From Propionibacteriaceae bacterium (GTDB lineage Bacteria; Actinomycetota; Actinomycetes; Propionibacteriales; Propionibacteriaceae): a DNA stretch of 64,000 nucleotides. The stretch spans positions 1 through 64,000 of the forward strand of contig JAISUR010000023.1 in NCBI GenBank assembly GCA_031271975.1. Reading direction: 5' to 3'. Below the pieces are notes generated by a model. It had not been told where the DNA came from, searched no databases, and saw only the letters and a program-made list of their open reading frames with translations. How positions within the stretch are numbered: the first letter of the stretch is position 1; the number at the start of each line of letters is the position of its first letter. This document shows, one piece after another, positions 15,492 to 24,726 of this stretch. The position numbers were made by a program, and so were the translations under genes.

Positions 15492-17153
15492 CTATTTACG
15501 CGTGAGCGGCACCACCACGGGCCCGGCGACATTCGCGAAGAAGTCGTTGCCCTTGTCGTCCACGATGATGAAGGCGGGGAAGTCCTCAACTTCGATCTTC
15601 CAGACGGCCTCCATACCCAACTCGGGATACTCCAGCACTTCGACCTTCTTGATGCAGTCTTGCGCCAGGCGGGCGGCCGGGCCGCCGATGGAGCCGAGGT
15701 AGAAGCCGCCGTGTTTGGCACAGGCGTCCGTGACCTGCTTGGAGCGGTTGCCTTTGGCCACCATGATGAGCGAGCCGCCCTCGGCCTGGAACCGGTCCAC
15801 ATACGAATCCATCCGGCCGGCTGTCGTCGGGCCGAACGATCCGGAGGCCATGCCCGCGGGCGTCTTGGCCGGGCCGGCGTAATAGACCGGGTGGTCTTTC
15901 AGGTATTGCGGCAGGCCCTCGCCGGCGTCCAGGCGGTCGCGCAGCTTGGCGTGGGCGATGTCGCGGGCGACGATGAGCGTGCCCGTCAGAGACAGGCGCG
16001 TCTTGATCGGATACTGGCTCAACTGCGCCAAGATCTCCGGCATCGGGCGGCGCAGGTCGACGGCCACCACGTCGCCGCCCTCAATGGACGGATCGACAAC
16101 ATCCGGCATGTACTGGGCCGGGTCGCGTTCGAGCTGCTCGATGAACACGCCCTCGGGGGTGATCTTGGCCAGGCATTGCCGGTCGGCCGAACAGGAAACG
16201 GAGATCGCGACGGGCAGCGACGCGCCGTGGCGCGGCAGGCGGATCACACGCACGTCATGGCAGAAGTACTTGCCGCCGAACTGCGCGCCGATGCCGAACT
16301 TCTGGGTCAACTCCAACACCTTCGCCTCCAACTCCAGATCGCGGAAGCCATGTGCGCTGGGGGAGCCGGATGTCGGCAGTGAATCGATGTACTTCGCCGA
16401 AGCGTACTTTGACGTCTTGAGCGCGAACTCCGCGCTGGTGCCGCCGATGACGATCGCCAGGTGGTACGGCGGGCAGGCGGCCGTGCCGAGCGTGCGGATC
16501 TTCTCGTCGAGGAACTTCATCATGGAGTCGGGATTCAGGATCGCCTTGGTCTCCTGGAACAGGTACGACTTGTTGGCCGACCCGCCGCCTTTCGCCATGA
16601 ACAAGAATTTGTACGTCGTCTCGTGCCCGGGCGCGGTGTCGGCGTAAAGCTCGATTTGGGCGGGCAGGTTCGTGCCGGTGTTCTGCTCCTCCCACATCGT
16701 CAGCGGGGCGTTCTGCGAATAGCGCAAGTTGAGCTTCGTGTACGCGTCATACACGCCCTTGGAAAGCGCTTTTTCGTCGGGGCCGTCGGTCAGCACACGC
16801 TGGCCGCGCTTGCCCATCACGATCGCGGTGCCGGTGTCCTGGCACATGGGCAGCACGCCGGCGGCGGAGATGTTGGCGTTCTTCATCAGGTCGAGCGCCA
16901 CAAACTTGTCGTTGCCCGAGGCCTCCGGATCGTCGAGGATTTTCCGCAATTGCTCCAGGTGCGCGGGCCGCAAGTAGTGGGCGATGTCGTGCATGGCGGT
17001 CTGCGCCAGCAGTTCCAACGCCTCGGGGGACACCTTCAGGAAGTTCTTTCCATCGGGCCCCGCGACCACTTCGACACCTTCGGTGGTGATCAAACGGTAG
17101 GGCGTCTCGTCAGCGCCCAGCGGAAGCATGTCCTCGTACAAGAATTCGGCCAT
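15492..17153 (-). CDS. Fumarate hydratase, class I
   Basis: A 553-residue class I (4Fe-4S, oxygen-sensitive) fumarase with N-terminal alpha and C-terminal beta domains fused, as in FumA/FumB. It interconverts fumarate and malate. Iron-sulfur ligands are expected at the Cys of [10 protein letters not shown], in the CSADRQC region and near GGKYFCHD. The beta domain has [13 protein letters not shown] and [16 protein letters not shown] 17153 follows AAAGGA; the longer frame upstream is not supported. A TATGAT -10 candidate on the minus strand lies at 17245-17250, giving a leader with a 7-bp hairpin next to the ribosome site. Many actinobacteria use class II instead; some have both. Confidence 0.95.
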   Translation of the reverse strand: MAEFLYEDMLPLGADETPYRLITTEGVEVVAGPDGKNFLKVSPEALELLAQTAMHDIAHYLRPAHLEQLRKILDDPEASGNDKFVALDLMKNANISAAGVLPMCQDTGTAIVMGKRGQRVLTDGPDEKALSKGVYDAYTKLNLRYSQNAPLTMWEEQNTGTNLPAQIELYADTAPGHETTYKFLFMAKGGGSANKSYLFQETKAILNPDSMMKFLDEKIRTLGTAACPPYHLAIVIGGTSAEFALKTSKYASAKYIDSLPTSGSPSAHGFRDLELEAKVLELTQKFGIGAQFGGKYFCHDVRVIRLPRHGASLPVAISVSCSADRQCLAKITPEGVFIEQLERDPAQYMPDVVDPSIEGGDVVAVDLRRPMPEILAQLSQYPIKTRLSLTGTLIVARDIAHAKLRDRLDAGEGLPQYLKDHPVYYAGPAKTPAGMASGSFGPTTAGRMDSYVDRFQAEGGSLIMVAKGNRSKQVTDACAKHGGFYLGSIGGPAARLAQDCIKKVEVLEYPELGMEAVWKIEVEDFPAFIIVDDKGNDFFANVAGPVVVPLTRK

Positions 17154-17171
17154 TGGTTGTCCTTTCTTTGC

Positions 17172-17193
17172 CCGTGCCAGGGTTTGGGCACGG
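17172..17193 (-). promoter_or_regulatory. Hairpin in the fumarase mRNA leader
   Basis: Perfect 7-bp stem (CCGTGCC / GGCACGG) with an 8-nt loop about 10 nt upstream of the AGGA ribosome site. It could tune translation or mRNA stability; no known riboswitch matches. Confidence 0.35.
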
Positions 17194-17388
17194 CCTGGAG
17201 CGGGGCTTTGGATGGGCCAGCACTCCTTTGTTCGCCTCGGTGCCATCATAAGGTGTTTGGGCAGGTCGTGTTGCCAAGATCCACACACGGTAACGTTCCG
17301 GTTTCAACTGCCTTCATCTGCCCGCATTCGGCCACGGCGGCTTGGGCGGACCAACTAGATTGGCTAACGCTCAGTGGATGGGAGATCT

Positions 17389-18960
17389 ATGTTGCAGGCT
17401 GGCTTGGCGCTCTACCGCCGCTGGCTGGACGCTGCCTGGACCAAGAACCCACGCCTCGGCTTGGGCCTGATAATCGCTTCCGCGGCGTTGTCGATATTGG
17501 TCGGTTTCGCCGGGCCGAGCGCGGTGGCGCTGTCCGTGGGCCAACATGGGTCCTTCCTGCCGCCGTGGTACGTCGATGCGAACTTGAACGAGTGGATCGC
17601 CGTGCCCGCGCTGTGGCTGGGGATCTGCGCCGGGGTGGCGGGCCTGTGGATCTGCTGGCGGGCGAACAACGAGGGCTGGCACGGTCAGCCCTGGCGCCTC
17701 TATGCGCTGGGCGCGGCCTTGTCCGTCGGGACTTGCCTGGTGCTTCCGATGACTTCGGCGGACGTGCTGATGTACGCGGCTTACGGGAGGCTGCAGGTCG
17801 TCGGCCAAGACCCTTACGAGATCACCCCGGCGATGATATTCCGGCAGGCGTACGACCCAGTGCTGGTGGACACCGAGCGCCCGTGGCAGGACACCCCAAG
17901 CGTCTATGGGCCGGTCGCGTCGGCGTCGCAATGGTTGGCGGCCACCTTGGGCGGCGAGAGCATGCACGACATCGTCTTCTGGCTGCAGATGTTCGCGCTG
18001 GTCCCGTTCTTGGTGATCGGCCTGATCGCCTTGCTGCTGGTCGGCAAAGACCAGGTCGCCCAGACTCGCGCCGTCCTGTTCACCGTGCTTAACCCGCTGC
18101 TGATCTGGGCCGTGCTGGCAGGCGCCCACAACGAGGCGTTCACGCTCGTCTTCGCCGTGGTCGCGCTGGCCCTGCTGCGCAAACACCCGTTCTGGGCGGG
18201 CATCGGCATCGGGTTGGCGGGCACGGTGAAAGTGTCGTTGGTCTTCTACGGCCTGGCCATGCTGTGGGCCTACCGGCGTGACTGGCGCAAACTGGCGTGG
18301 CTGTGCCTGGGCGCGGCAATCCCGCTCGCCGCGGCGTACCTCCTCTGGGAGCCCCAGGCTCTGCTCGCGGCGCAACGCAACACCGGCTACATCTCGGGCG
18401 GCTCCTGGGCCCCACCCGTGATGGCCCTGCTGACTCCGCTGCTGGGAGAACCCAACGCCCATTGGATCGTGACGCACTCCGGCTGGGTGGCTCTGGTCGT
18501 GGTGGCCTGGATGCTGTCGCGTGTGCTGCCGAACCCAAGGGGTCATCCCGGACTCGTTCCGGGATCTGGGAACGGAGTTCGACTGGGAGACGACCCACTC
18601 CTGACTGCCTGCCGGACGGCGGCCATCCTGACGGCTGCCTGGCTGCTCACATCCCCTTACACCCTGAGCTGGTACGACTTGATCACCTGGGTGCCGCTGG
18701 GCCTGCTCGCCACGTCGCAGCTCGATTCCGTGCTGATGTGGCGCGGCACGTGGCTCTCGTTGGCTTACGTCACGGGGCGTTCCTACGCCTTCTCCGATTC
18801 GATGCTCGCCGCGTCCGGCGTGATCCGCGACTGGCTCTGCCCGGCGGTCCAGATCTTCGTGGTGGTCGGCATCGTCGTTTGGTGGTGGCGCGAAGGCCAC
18901 GAGCTGCCGCGCTTCCGGCGGCTGCGGCGGGGTTGGAAGGCAGTTCGCACGCAGCCGTGA
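17389..18960 (+). CDS. GT-C mannosyltransferase, MptA/MptB-like
   Basis: Polytopic membrane protein (523 residues, about 12-13 hydrophobic segments) resembling actinobacterial alpha-mannosyltransferases that use polyprenyl-phosphate-mannose on the outer face of the membrane to elongate lipomannan-like glycans. The first external loop has MTSADVLMYAAYGRLQVVGQ and DPYEI, where the acidic residue is the probable catalytic site. ATG 17389 follows GGAG; an in-frame GTG at 17374 is less likely. Odd feature: residues about 385-398 (GHPGLVPGSGNG) are the translation of a palindromic repeat lying in frame in a loop between membrane segments. The gene appears intact on both sides of it. Acceptor and exact linkage are not determinable. 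Confidence 0.8.
   Translation: MLQAGLALYRRWLDAAWTKNPRLGLGLIIASAALSILVGFAGPSAVALSVGQHGSFLPPWYVDANLNEWIAVPALWLGICAGVAGLWICWRANNEGWHGQPWRLYALGAALSVGTCLVLPMTSADVLMYAAYGRLQVVGQDPYEITPAMIFRQAYDPVLVDTERPWQDTPSVYGPVASASQWLAATLGGESMHDIVFWLQMFALVPFLVIGLIALLLVGKDQVAQTRAVLFTVLNPLLIWAVLAGAHNEAFTLVFAVVALALLRKHPFWAGIGIGLAGTVKVSLVFYGLAMLWAYRRDWRKLAWLCLGAAIPLAAAYLLWEPQALLAAQRNTGYISGGSWAPPVMALLTPLLGEPNAHWIVTHSGWVALVVVAWMLSRVLPNPRGHPGLVPGSGNGVRLGDDPLLTACRTAAILTAAWLLTSPYTLSWYDLITWVPLGLLATSQLDSVLMWRGTWLSLAYVTGRSYAFSDSMLAASGVIRDWLCPAVQIFVVVGIVVWWWREGHELPRFRRLRRGWKAVRTQP
18542..18581. repeat. Palindromic repeat within a coding sequence
   Basis: Left-end copy (GTCATCCCGGACTCGTTCCG and following GGATCTGGGAACGGAGTTC) embedded in frame in the mannosyltransferase gene. 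The reading frame is open through it. Confidence 0.85.
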
Positions 18961-18982
18961 CAGCCGTTTGCGGGATCGGCCC

Positions 18983-18988
18983 TAAGAT
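18983..18988 (+). promoter_or_regulatory. -10 box of leaderless pheA promoter
   Basis: TAAGAT, 6 nt before the GTG of pheA. Confidence 0.6.
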
Positions 18989-18994
18989 AGTCGG

Positions 18995-19909
18995 GTGCTC
19001 GGATACCTTGGCCCTGCGGGGACATTCACCCATCAGGCGCTGTTGACCTTCGCCGACGACTCCAACGCCGTCGGATACCCCACCGTGTTGCACGCGTTGG
19101 ACGCCGTGCGTTCAGGCGAGGTCGAGGCCGCGCTGGTGCCCATAGAGAACTCCGTCGAAGGCGGCGTGACGGCGACTCTGGACACGCTGGCAGCCGGGCA
19201 TCCGCTCATAATCCGGCGCGAGGCGCTGCTGCCGGTGCGGTTCAACCTCGCCGGGCGGCCCGGAACAACGCTTGCCGACGTCAAACGGGTCCTGTCCCAC
19301 CCACACGCGATCGCGCAAGTGCGCGAGTGGCTGGCCGCCAATCTGCCTGCGGCGGCGATCACCGAGGGCGGCTCGACGGCGGCAGCCGCCAAGGAAGTTT
19401 CCGACCCCACGTCCAAGTACGACGCGGCTGTCTGCGCCGCGGTGGCGCAGGACATGTACGGTTTGGCTCCCATCGTCGCGGGCATCGCCGACAACCCGTC
19501 TGCCGTCACCCGCTTTGTCTTGATCTCCAAACCCACCGCCCCGCCGCCGCCCACCGGCACGGACAAGACGACGCTGGTCGCCTACATGCGCGCCGACCGG
19601 CCCGGTGCCCTGCTGGAGATTCTGGAACAGTTCTCCGGCCGCGGCATCAACCTGTGCCGCATCGAATCGCGCCCGACCAAGACCGGCCTGGGCAACTACT
19701 GTTTCTCCATCGACTTGGAAGGCCATATCCGCGAGCCGCGCGTCGCCGAAGCCATGCAGGGCCTGCACCGCATCTGCCAAGACGTCATCTTCCTCGGCTC
19801 CTACGCCCGCGCGGACAAGGTGGCCCCGACCGTCGGGACGGGCTTCACCGAAGCGGATTTCTCCGCCGCCAAGCAGTGGTATCAAGGTCTGATGAACCCA
19901 GACGACTGA
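18995..19909 (+). CDS. pheA: Prephenate dehydratase
   Basis: Monofunctional prephenate dehydratase (304 residues), which makes phenylpyruvate for phenylalanine synthesis. The catalytic domain (to about 180) shows GYLGPAGTFTHQAL, the VPIENSVEGGV motif and the TRFVLI motif. An ACT regulatory domain follows (residues about 190-270, with PGALLEILEQF, GINLCRIESRPTK and YCFSIDLEGH), the usual site of phenylalanine feedback inhibition. GTG 18995 is fixed by the conserved N-terminus and the TAAGAT box 6 nt upstream. serS follows after 24 bp with its own leaderless promoter. Confidence 0.95.
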   Translation: MLGYLGPAGTFTHQALLTFADDSNAVGYPTVLHALDAVRSGEVEAALVPIENSVEGGVTATLDTLAAGHPLIIRREALLPVRFNLAGRPGTTLADVKRVLSHPHAIAQVREWLAANLPAAAITEGGSTAAAAKEVSDPTSKYDAAVCAAVAQDMYGLAPIVAGIADNPSAVTRFVLISKPTAPPPPTGTDKTTLVAYMRADRPGALLEILEQFSGRGINLCRIESRPTKTGLGNYCFSIDLEGHIREPRVAEAMQGLHRICQDVIFLGSYARADKVAPTVGTGFTEADFSAAKQWYQGLMNPDD

Positions 19910-19919
19910 TGAGAGCGGC

Positions 19920-19925
19920 TAGACT
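19920..19925 (+). promoter_or_regulatory. -10 box of leaderless serS promoter
   Basis: TAGACT, 8 nt before the GTG of serS. Confidence 0.5.
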
Positions 19926-19933
19926 CGTGGTTC

Positions 19934-21214
19934 GTGATTGATCCGAAGCTGCTGCGCACAAACCCTGACGCCATCCGACGCTCGCAAACCGCTCGTGGTG
20001 AGTCGGCCGAGTTGGTCGATGAGTTGATTGCCGCCGATGAGGCGAGGCGTTCCAGCATCGCCGCGTTCGAGTCGCTGCGCGCTGAGCAGAAGTCCATTGG
20101 CAAGGATGTCGCCAAGGCGACCGGGGATGCCAAGACCGAGCTGCTGGCGCGCACGAAGCAGCTCGCGGGCGACGTGAAAGCCGCGCAGGCGGCGTGCGAC
20201 GCGGCCGAAACCAAGTTCGACGAGTTGATGAAATCGCTGCCCAACCTGGTTTTCGACGATGTGCCGCTCGGCGGCGAGGATGATTTCAAGGTGTTGGAGA
20301 CTGTCGGCGCGCCACGCGACTTCGCGGCCGAGGGCATCGCGGTCAAGGATCACCTCGAACTCGGCGAAGCCCTGGGGGCCATCGACATGGAGCGCGGGGC
20401 GAAGGTCTCCGGCGCCCGTTTCTACTTCCTCACCGGCGTGGGCGCGCGGTTGGAGTTCGCCCTGACCAACCTGGCCGTCAACAAAGCCATCGAGTGGGGT
20501 TTCACTCCGATCTTGCCGCCCGCGCTCGTCAAGCCGTCAGCGATGGACGGCACGGGCTTCCTGGGCCAGGCCGCGCAGGACGTCTACTACCTGCCCGCCG
20601 ACGACTTGTACTTGGTGGGCACGTCCGAGGTGGCGCTCGCCGCGTACCATTCGGGCGAAATCATGGACGCCGCCACGCTGCCAAGGCACTATGTCGGCTA
20701 TTCGCCGTGCTTCCGCCGCGAGGCCGGCTCCTACGGCAAGGACACCCGCGGCATCTTCCGCGTGCACTGGTTCGACAAGGTGGAGATGTTCGTTTATTGC
20801 GCGCCGGAGCAGGCGCACGCCGAACACCAGAAACTGCTCGGTTTCGAGAAGGATTTCATTTCCGCGCTGGAGATCCCGTTCCAAGTCTTGGAGGTCGCCG
20901 CCGGCGATCTGGGCCTCAGCGCCGCCCGCAAGTATGACTGCTACGGCTGGGTGCCTTCGCAGGGCAAGTACCGCGAAATCACGTCCACTTCGAACTGCAC
21001 CGAATTCCAGGCCCGCCGCCTGGGCGTGCGCATGCGCGAAAGCGGCGAAGTCCGCTCCGTGGCAACACTGAACGGCACGCTGTGCGCGATGACCCGGATG
21101 ATCATCTGCCTGTTGGAGAACCACCAGCAGGCCGACGGCTCGGTCCGCGTGCCCGCCGCCCTGCGTCCCTACCTGGGCATGGACGTCATCGTGAACCCAA
21201 CCCCGTCATCCTGA
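19934..21214 (+). CDS. serS: Seryl-tRNA synthetase
   Basis: Class II aminoacyl-tRNA synthetase of 426 residues that charges tRNA-Ser. It has the N-terminal coiled-coil tRNA-binding arm (residues about 25-100), then the class II motifs: motif 2 [20 protein letters not shown] and motif 3 near [16 protein letters not shown], with the serine-binding [12 protein letters not shown] 19934 matches the family's start (IDPKLLR). The final residues PSS and the TGA stop fall inside a variant palindromic repeat (21205-21265). Confidence 0.96.
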   Translation: MIDPKLLRTNPDAIRRSQTARGESAELVDELIAADEARRSSIAAFESLRAEQKSIGKDVAKATGDAKTELLARTKQLAGDVKAAQAACDAAETKFDELMKSLPNLVFDDVPLGGEDDFKVLETVGAPRDFAAEGIAVKDHLELGEALGAIDMERGAKVSGARFYFLTGVGARLEFALTNLAVNKAIEWGFTPILPPALVKPSAMDGTGFLGQAAQDVYYLPADDLYLVGTSEVALAAYHSGEIMDAATLPRHYVGYSPCFRREAGSYGKDTRGIFRVHWFDKVEMFVYCAPEQAHAEHQKLLGFEKDFISALEIPFQVLEVAAGDLGLSAARKYDCYGWVPSQGKYREITSTSNCTEFQARRLGVRMRESGEVRSVATLNGTLCAMTRMIICLLENHQQADGSVRVPAALRPYLGMDVIVNPTPSS

Positions 21215-21265
21215 ACTCGTTTCAGGATCTCGGACGCAGTCCGTGTGCCCGTAAGGGCACCGTGA
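21205..21265. terminator. Variant palindromic repeat acting as serS/upp terminator
   Basis: Diverged copy of the repeat family. Three consecutive stems: CCTGAACTCGTTTCAGG, CGGACGCAGTCCG and a perfect 6-bp stem with tetraloop GTGCCC-GTAA-GGGCAC (21245-21260). It lies between converging serS and upp and contains the serS stop codon. Its symmetry allows it to work in both directions. Confidence 0.65.
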
Positions 21266-21283
21266 TACCAACTCCCTCGAACC

Positions 21284-21925
21284 TCACTGGGCCAAACCGT
21301 AGAGCCGGTCGCCGGCATCGCCGAGGCCCGGGACGATGTAGCCCACGTCGTTGAGGCGTTCGTCCAAGGCGGCGCAAACCAGCGTCGTGGGCACGCCCAC
21401 CGGGTCGACCACTTCGCGCATGTGGGCCACGCCTTCCGGGGCGGCCATCAGGCAGATGCAGGTGATGTGGTCGGCGCCGCGGTCCACCAGGAACTTCACT
21501 GTTCCCCCCAGTGAGCCGCCGGTGGCGAGCATCGGGTCGAGCACGTAACACTGCCGCCCGGAGAGGTCTTTGGGCAGGCGCTCGGCGTAGGTGAACGGTT
21601 GCAGCGTCACCTCGTCGCGGACCATGCCCACAAACCCCACTTCGGCGCTCGGCATGAGCCGCAACATGCCTTCCAGCATGCCCAGGCCGGCGCGCAGGAT
21701 CGGCACGACGAGCGGAGTTGGCTTGGACAGGGCAACGCCTGTCGTCTGGGTGATGGGCGTCGTCACTTCGACGGGATCGACGCGCACCTCCCTGGTCGCC
21801 TCATAGGCCAGCAACATCACCAGCTCTTCGACGAGCTCGCGAAAGGTGGCGGAGGGAGTATTGATGTCCCGCAAGAGCGTGACTTTGTGGGCCACGAGCG
21901 GATGGTCGATGATGTGAACTTCCAC
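21284..21925 (-). CDS. upp: Uracil phosphoribosyltransferase
   Basis: Salvage enzyme making UMP from uracil and PRPP; 213 residues. The conserved [20 protein letters not shown] start, the LRAGLGM uracil-site region, and the PRPP loop [18 protein letters not shown] are all present. GTG 21925 is chosen over longer in-frame starts because the family begins here and TAGGCT lies 7 nt upstream, implying a leaderless transcript. PRPP would come from prs at the other end of the window. Confidence 0.95.
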   Translation of the reverse strand: MEVHIIDHPLVAHKVTLLRDINTPSATFRELVEELVMLLAYEATREVRVDPVEVTTPITQTTGVALSKPTPLVVPILRAGLGMLEGMLRLMPSAEVGFVGMVRDEVTLQPFTYAERLPKDLSGRQCYVLDPMLATGGSLGGTVKFLVDRGADHITCICLMAAPEGVAHMREVVDPVGVPTTLVCAALDERLNDVGYIVPGLGDAGDRLYGLAQ

Positions 21926-21932
21926 GATGGTC

Positions 21933-21938
21933 AGCCTA
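21933..21938 (-). promoter_or_regulatory. -10 box of leaderless upp promoter
   Basis: TAGGCT on the minus strand, 7 nt from the GTG at 21925. Confidence 0.6.
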
Positions 21939-22012
21939 CCTTCGAGGTCGGCCGCGGAATACCGCAATGCCCGATTGCGTTCCATTGCTGGACACAGGAG
22001 GGGCAATGGACA

Positions 22013-24007
22013 CTAAGCCAGCGGATTGGCCAGCCAGCGCGCGGTCAATGCGGCAAATTCGTCGCGCAAACAGGCCCGGTCCGGGTGGAACTGCGGATTC
22101 GCAGTTGCGATGCCCGCGGCCAACGCCCACTCCACATCCCAATACAGGGTGTGCGTCTTGGGCACGTCCGTGAAATGCGGCGTGCTCGTCGAAAACGCCC
22201 GCGACCCATTCAGGTACAGCTCCAACCGGTGCAGGAATGCCGCGACCTCAGCCCTGGTGACCGCGTCATCTGGCTTATACGTCCCAGTGCCCTTGCCCTT
22301 CGTGATACCAACCGAATACGCCCACTCGATCTCCGTTGAGAACGTGTGCGTCTTCGCCACATCCGAGAACGTCGCTGCCGCGGGCCGCGCGAAACCAGGC
22401 GCGCCGGCCAACCGATACAAGTACGCCGCAACCTCACCGCGGGTCACCTCACGATCCGGGTGGAAATACTCCCCTGAGGTCGAAACCACACCCAAGTCGG
22501 CCAATGCGTTGACCGACGTGTAGAACCGCTGCGTCTTCGGCACGTCCGTGAAATACGCCACCAACCGGGCAGACTTCGCCGCGAACGACTCCGAACGCCC
22601 ATCCTTGCTGGCGGTCACAGTCAACGACACCGTCTTGCCCAAATCAGCCTTGGTTGGCTGGTACGTCGCCGTCGACGCGCTGCCATTCCACGAATACGAC
22701 AGTGCGGCGGTGCCGCAGTCCAGGCCCTTCGCCGTAAGTTCCTTGCCCACATTCGGAACCCCGGCGATCGACAGTGTCCCGGTGCAGATCGGCGTCGGCT
22801 GGGTCGAATGCAACCGGATCACGGCCTTGCCGTTGCTCTCGGAGATCATTTCCACCTGTACCTCGCCGGTCTGGGAAACATACCGCTCGCCATCGGGGCT
22901 CAAGCATGGATCGTAGGGAGACACACCGTCTTGATCCACCTGGAACGTGTCCGCGTAGAAACCAGAATTCGAGACCAAGGAACCGCTGGCATTGATGCGA
23001 TACGGAGTGAAATTGCCGTCCGCGTCGCTCCAGCTGGTGATCGGATAGCCGTTGCTCCCAAACGGCCGCGAGCGCAGCACCTCCACCTTGCAGACGGAAT
23101 TACCGGGGTAGTCGATGGAGTATTCGCGGCGCGTCTCGGTGGTGGTGTCAATCACGCGAATGGCTTGTAGCGCAGTGCGCGAGGTGGTGTCGTTGCGGAC
23201 AATCTCAATGTCCTGTGTTTGGAACGGCGTCTGGATCACTTTCACACCCTCATCGGGCTGAATGATGCCGAGCGCTTCCTTTTGGAATCCGTTCAGTGGA
23301 TTGAAGTCGTCGGGCGTGCCCATGATGTTGTTTCTGTCGGCGTAAACCACGCCCTCCTTCTTCACACACGGGCCTTCGGGCCAATATGGGCCATCGCCGT
23401 AGCCTGCCTCACACTTCACGTTGCCCATCGCATGATTCATCCCGAACTGGTGTCCCAACTCGTGCGCCAACACCTGCAACCTGTCGGGCAAGTCGATGGC
23501 GTTCGGATTATTGATGACCCGCACGATGACATAGCCCTTCGCAATGAATGCACGCGAAACGGAGGATGAGCTTCGATAACTCGTTCCTGCAGTCCCGTCG
23601 CAATCGCTGACGTTTGCGAACAACACCGTCGTGCGATCAGATGGCAGCCCGTAGAGCTGACGGGCCTGAGCACCGTAGGTCCTGAAGTTCGCTGAGTCAC
23701 ACGCCGCGTCGAGTTGCATGACCGGCACTTGTGAATACGGGGTCGTTTGGAAAGCGTTGGGCGCAATCGCGCCGCGGGCCTCCCGCACCCAGTAATCCAC
23801 CGTAACTTGGATGTACTGGTTGTACAACGCCTCGGTCAGGATCTGTTCCTTTGTGTAGCCGTCATACGTGATGAACACGAAGTCAAGCGGGATGCTCGTG
23901 GTGACGCCGGGGTCGTACGCCTCAGCTTCGGGGGTGGCGCCGACGGCGAGGCCGCCGGCCAGGGCCAAACCGGCCAGACCAGAAATCAATTTGGGAATGA
24001 GCTTCAC
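22013..24007 (-). CDS. Secreted zinc metalloprotease with three SLH domains
   Basis: A 664-residue exported protein. The signal peptide covers residues 1-30 (LISGLAGLALAGGLAVGATP). The peptidase has the metzincin zinc motif HELGHQFGMNH at 182-192 (HExxHxxGxxH, catalytic Glu183), with a NIMGTPDD downstream that can supply the Met-turn. A beta-rich region follows, then one Ig-like module near 410-475. The C-terminus (about 485-664) has three S-layer homology domains (YFTDVPKTQRFYTSVNALAD; PDDAVTRAEVAAFLHRL). SLH domains bind pyruvylated wall polysaccharide, so the protease is probably displayed on the wall. GTG 24007 is preceded by AAAGGAG. The substrate is unknown. Confidence 0.9.
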   Translation of the reverse strand: MKLIPKLISGLAGLALAGGLAVGATPEAEAYDPGVTTSIPLDFVFITYDGYTKEQILTEALYNQYIQVTVDYWVREARGAIAPNAFQTTPYSQVPVMQLDAACDSANFRTYGAQARQLYGLPSDRTTVLFANVSDCDGTAGTSYRSSSSVSRAFIAKGYVIVRVINNPNAIDLPDRLQVLAHELGHQFGMNHAMGNVKCEAGYGDGPYWPEGPCVKKEGVVYADRNNIMGTPDDFNPLNGFQKEALGIIQPDEGVKVIQTPFQTQDIEIVRNDTTSRTALQAIRVIDTTTETRREYSIDYPGNSVCKVEVLRSRPFGSNGYPITSWSDADGNFTPYRINASGSLVSNSGFYADTFQVDQDGVSPYDPCLSPDGERYVSQTGEVQVEMISESNGKAVIRLHSTQPTPICTGTLSIAGVPNVGKELTAKGLDCGTAALSYSWNGSASTATYQPTKADLGKTVSLTVTASKDGRSESFAAKSARLVAYFTDVPKTQRFYTSVNALADLGVVSTSGEYFHPDREVTRGEVAAYLYRLAGAPGFARPAAATFSDVAKTHTFSTEIEWAYSVGITKGKGTGTYKPDDAVTRAEVAAFLHRLELYLNGSRAFSTSTPHFTDVPKTHTLYWDVEWALAAGIATANPQFHPDRACLRDEFAALTARWLANPLA

Positions 24008-24117
24008 GATGCGCTCCTTTGCACCACTGGGGACATACACGGACGGGCGGGGACCGCGTCCGCGGGGGTGAGACCAGCCTAGGGGTTCAAGAGCGCGACG
24101 GCACGGCGTCCCGCGAT

Positions 24118-24648
24118 TCAGGCGATATCGCGCGCCAGGTCCTCGATGCGTTCGGCGCCGGGCAGGTTGAGCAGTTCGGAGCCCACCAGGATCAGTTTGG
24201 AGCGGCGCACGCCCGAGCCGATGCACAGCCAAGGCGTGTCCGCGACGGCGGCGTCTACCCAGATCGGCCAATCGGCCGGGAGCCCGACGGGAGTGATGCC
24301 GCCGTACTCCATGCCGGAAACTTCGACCGCGTAGTCCATGGGCGCGAAGGACGCCTTACGCACGTCCAGCTTGCGCCTGATCAGCCCGTTCACGTCGAGG
24401 CGGCGATGCGCCAACGTCATGGCGCAAGCCTGCCGCTGCTGCCCTTCGCGCTTGCCGAGCACCAACACGGCGTTGCCCATGACATCGAGCGGATAGCCAT
24501 ACTCGGCGCAAAGCGTCTCCGTGTCGGCCAGCGCCGGGTCAATCTCAAACACCTGGGCGCTGGGCACGTAAGACAAGGCCGCCAAAGTGCTGGGGGCCAA
24601 CAAGTCGGGCCGCTCGGAAGCGGCCACCGGATTCAGCTTGGAAAACAT
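24118..24648 (-). CDS. YbaK/EbsC-family aminoacyl-tRNA deacylase
   Basis: A 176-residue protein of the YbaK/ProX family, whose members hydrolyse wrongly charged tRNA (for example Cys- or Ala-tRNA-Pro). It shows the fold's landmarks: VLVLGKREGQQRQACAMTLA, the lysine-bearing RRKLDVRKASFAP segment and EYGGITPVGLPADWPIWVD. ATG 24648 follows a leaderless TAGGAT box. It is divergent from the VapBC-like pair. The exact tRNA specificity cannot be read from sequence. Confidence 0.88.
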   Translation of the reverse strand: MFSKLNPVAASERPDLLAPSTLAALSYVPSAQVFEIDPALADTETLCAEYGYPLDVMGNAVLVLGKREGQQRQACAMTLAHRRLDVNGLIRRKLDVRKASFAPMDYAVEVSGMEYGGITPVGLPADWPIWVDAAVADTPWLCIGSGVRRSKLILVGSELLNLPGAERIEDLARDIA

Positions 24649-24655
24649 GCCACGT

Positions 24656-24661
24656 ATCCTA
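24656..24661 (-). promoter_or_regulatory. -10 box of leaderless ybaK promoter
   Basis: TAGGAT on the minus strand, 7 nt from the ATG at 24648. Confidence 0.55.
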
Positions 24662-24714
24662 GTGGATACAGAGATGTGCACAGACGACGGTTTCATACCG
24701 ACTGCATCGTGAAG

Positions 24715-24720
24715 TATGAT
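24715..24720 (+). promoter_or_regulatory. -10 box of leaderless antitoxin promoter
   Basis: TATGAT, 6 nt before the GTG at 24727. Confidence 0.55.
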
Positions 24721-24726
24721 CAAGAC

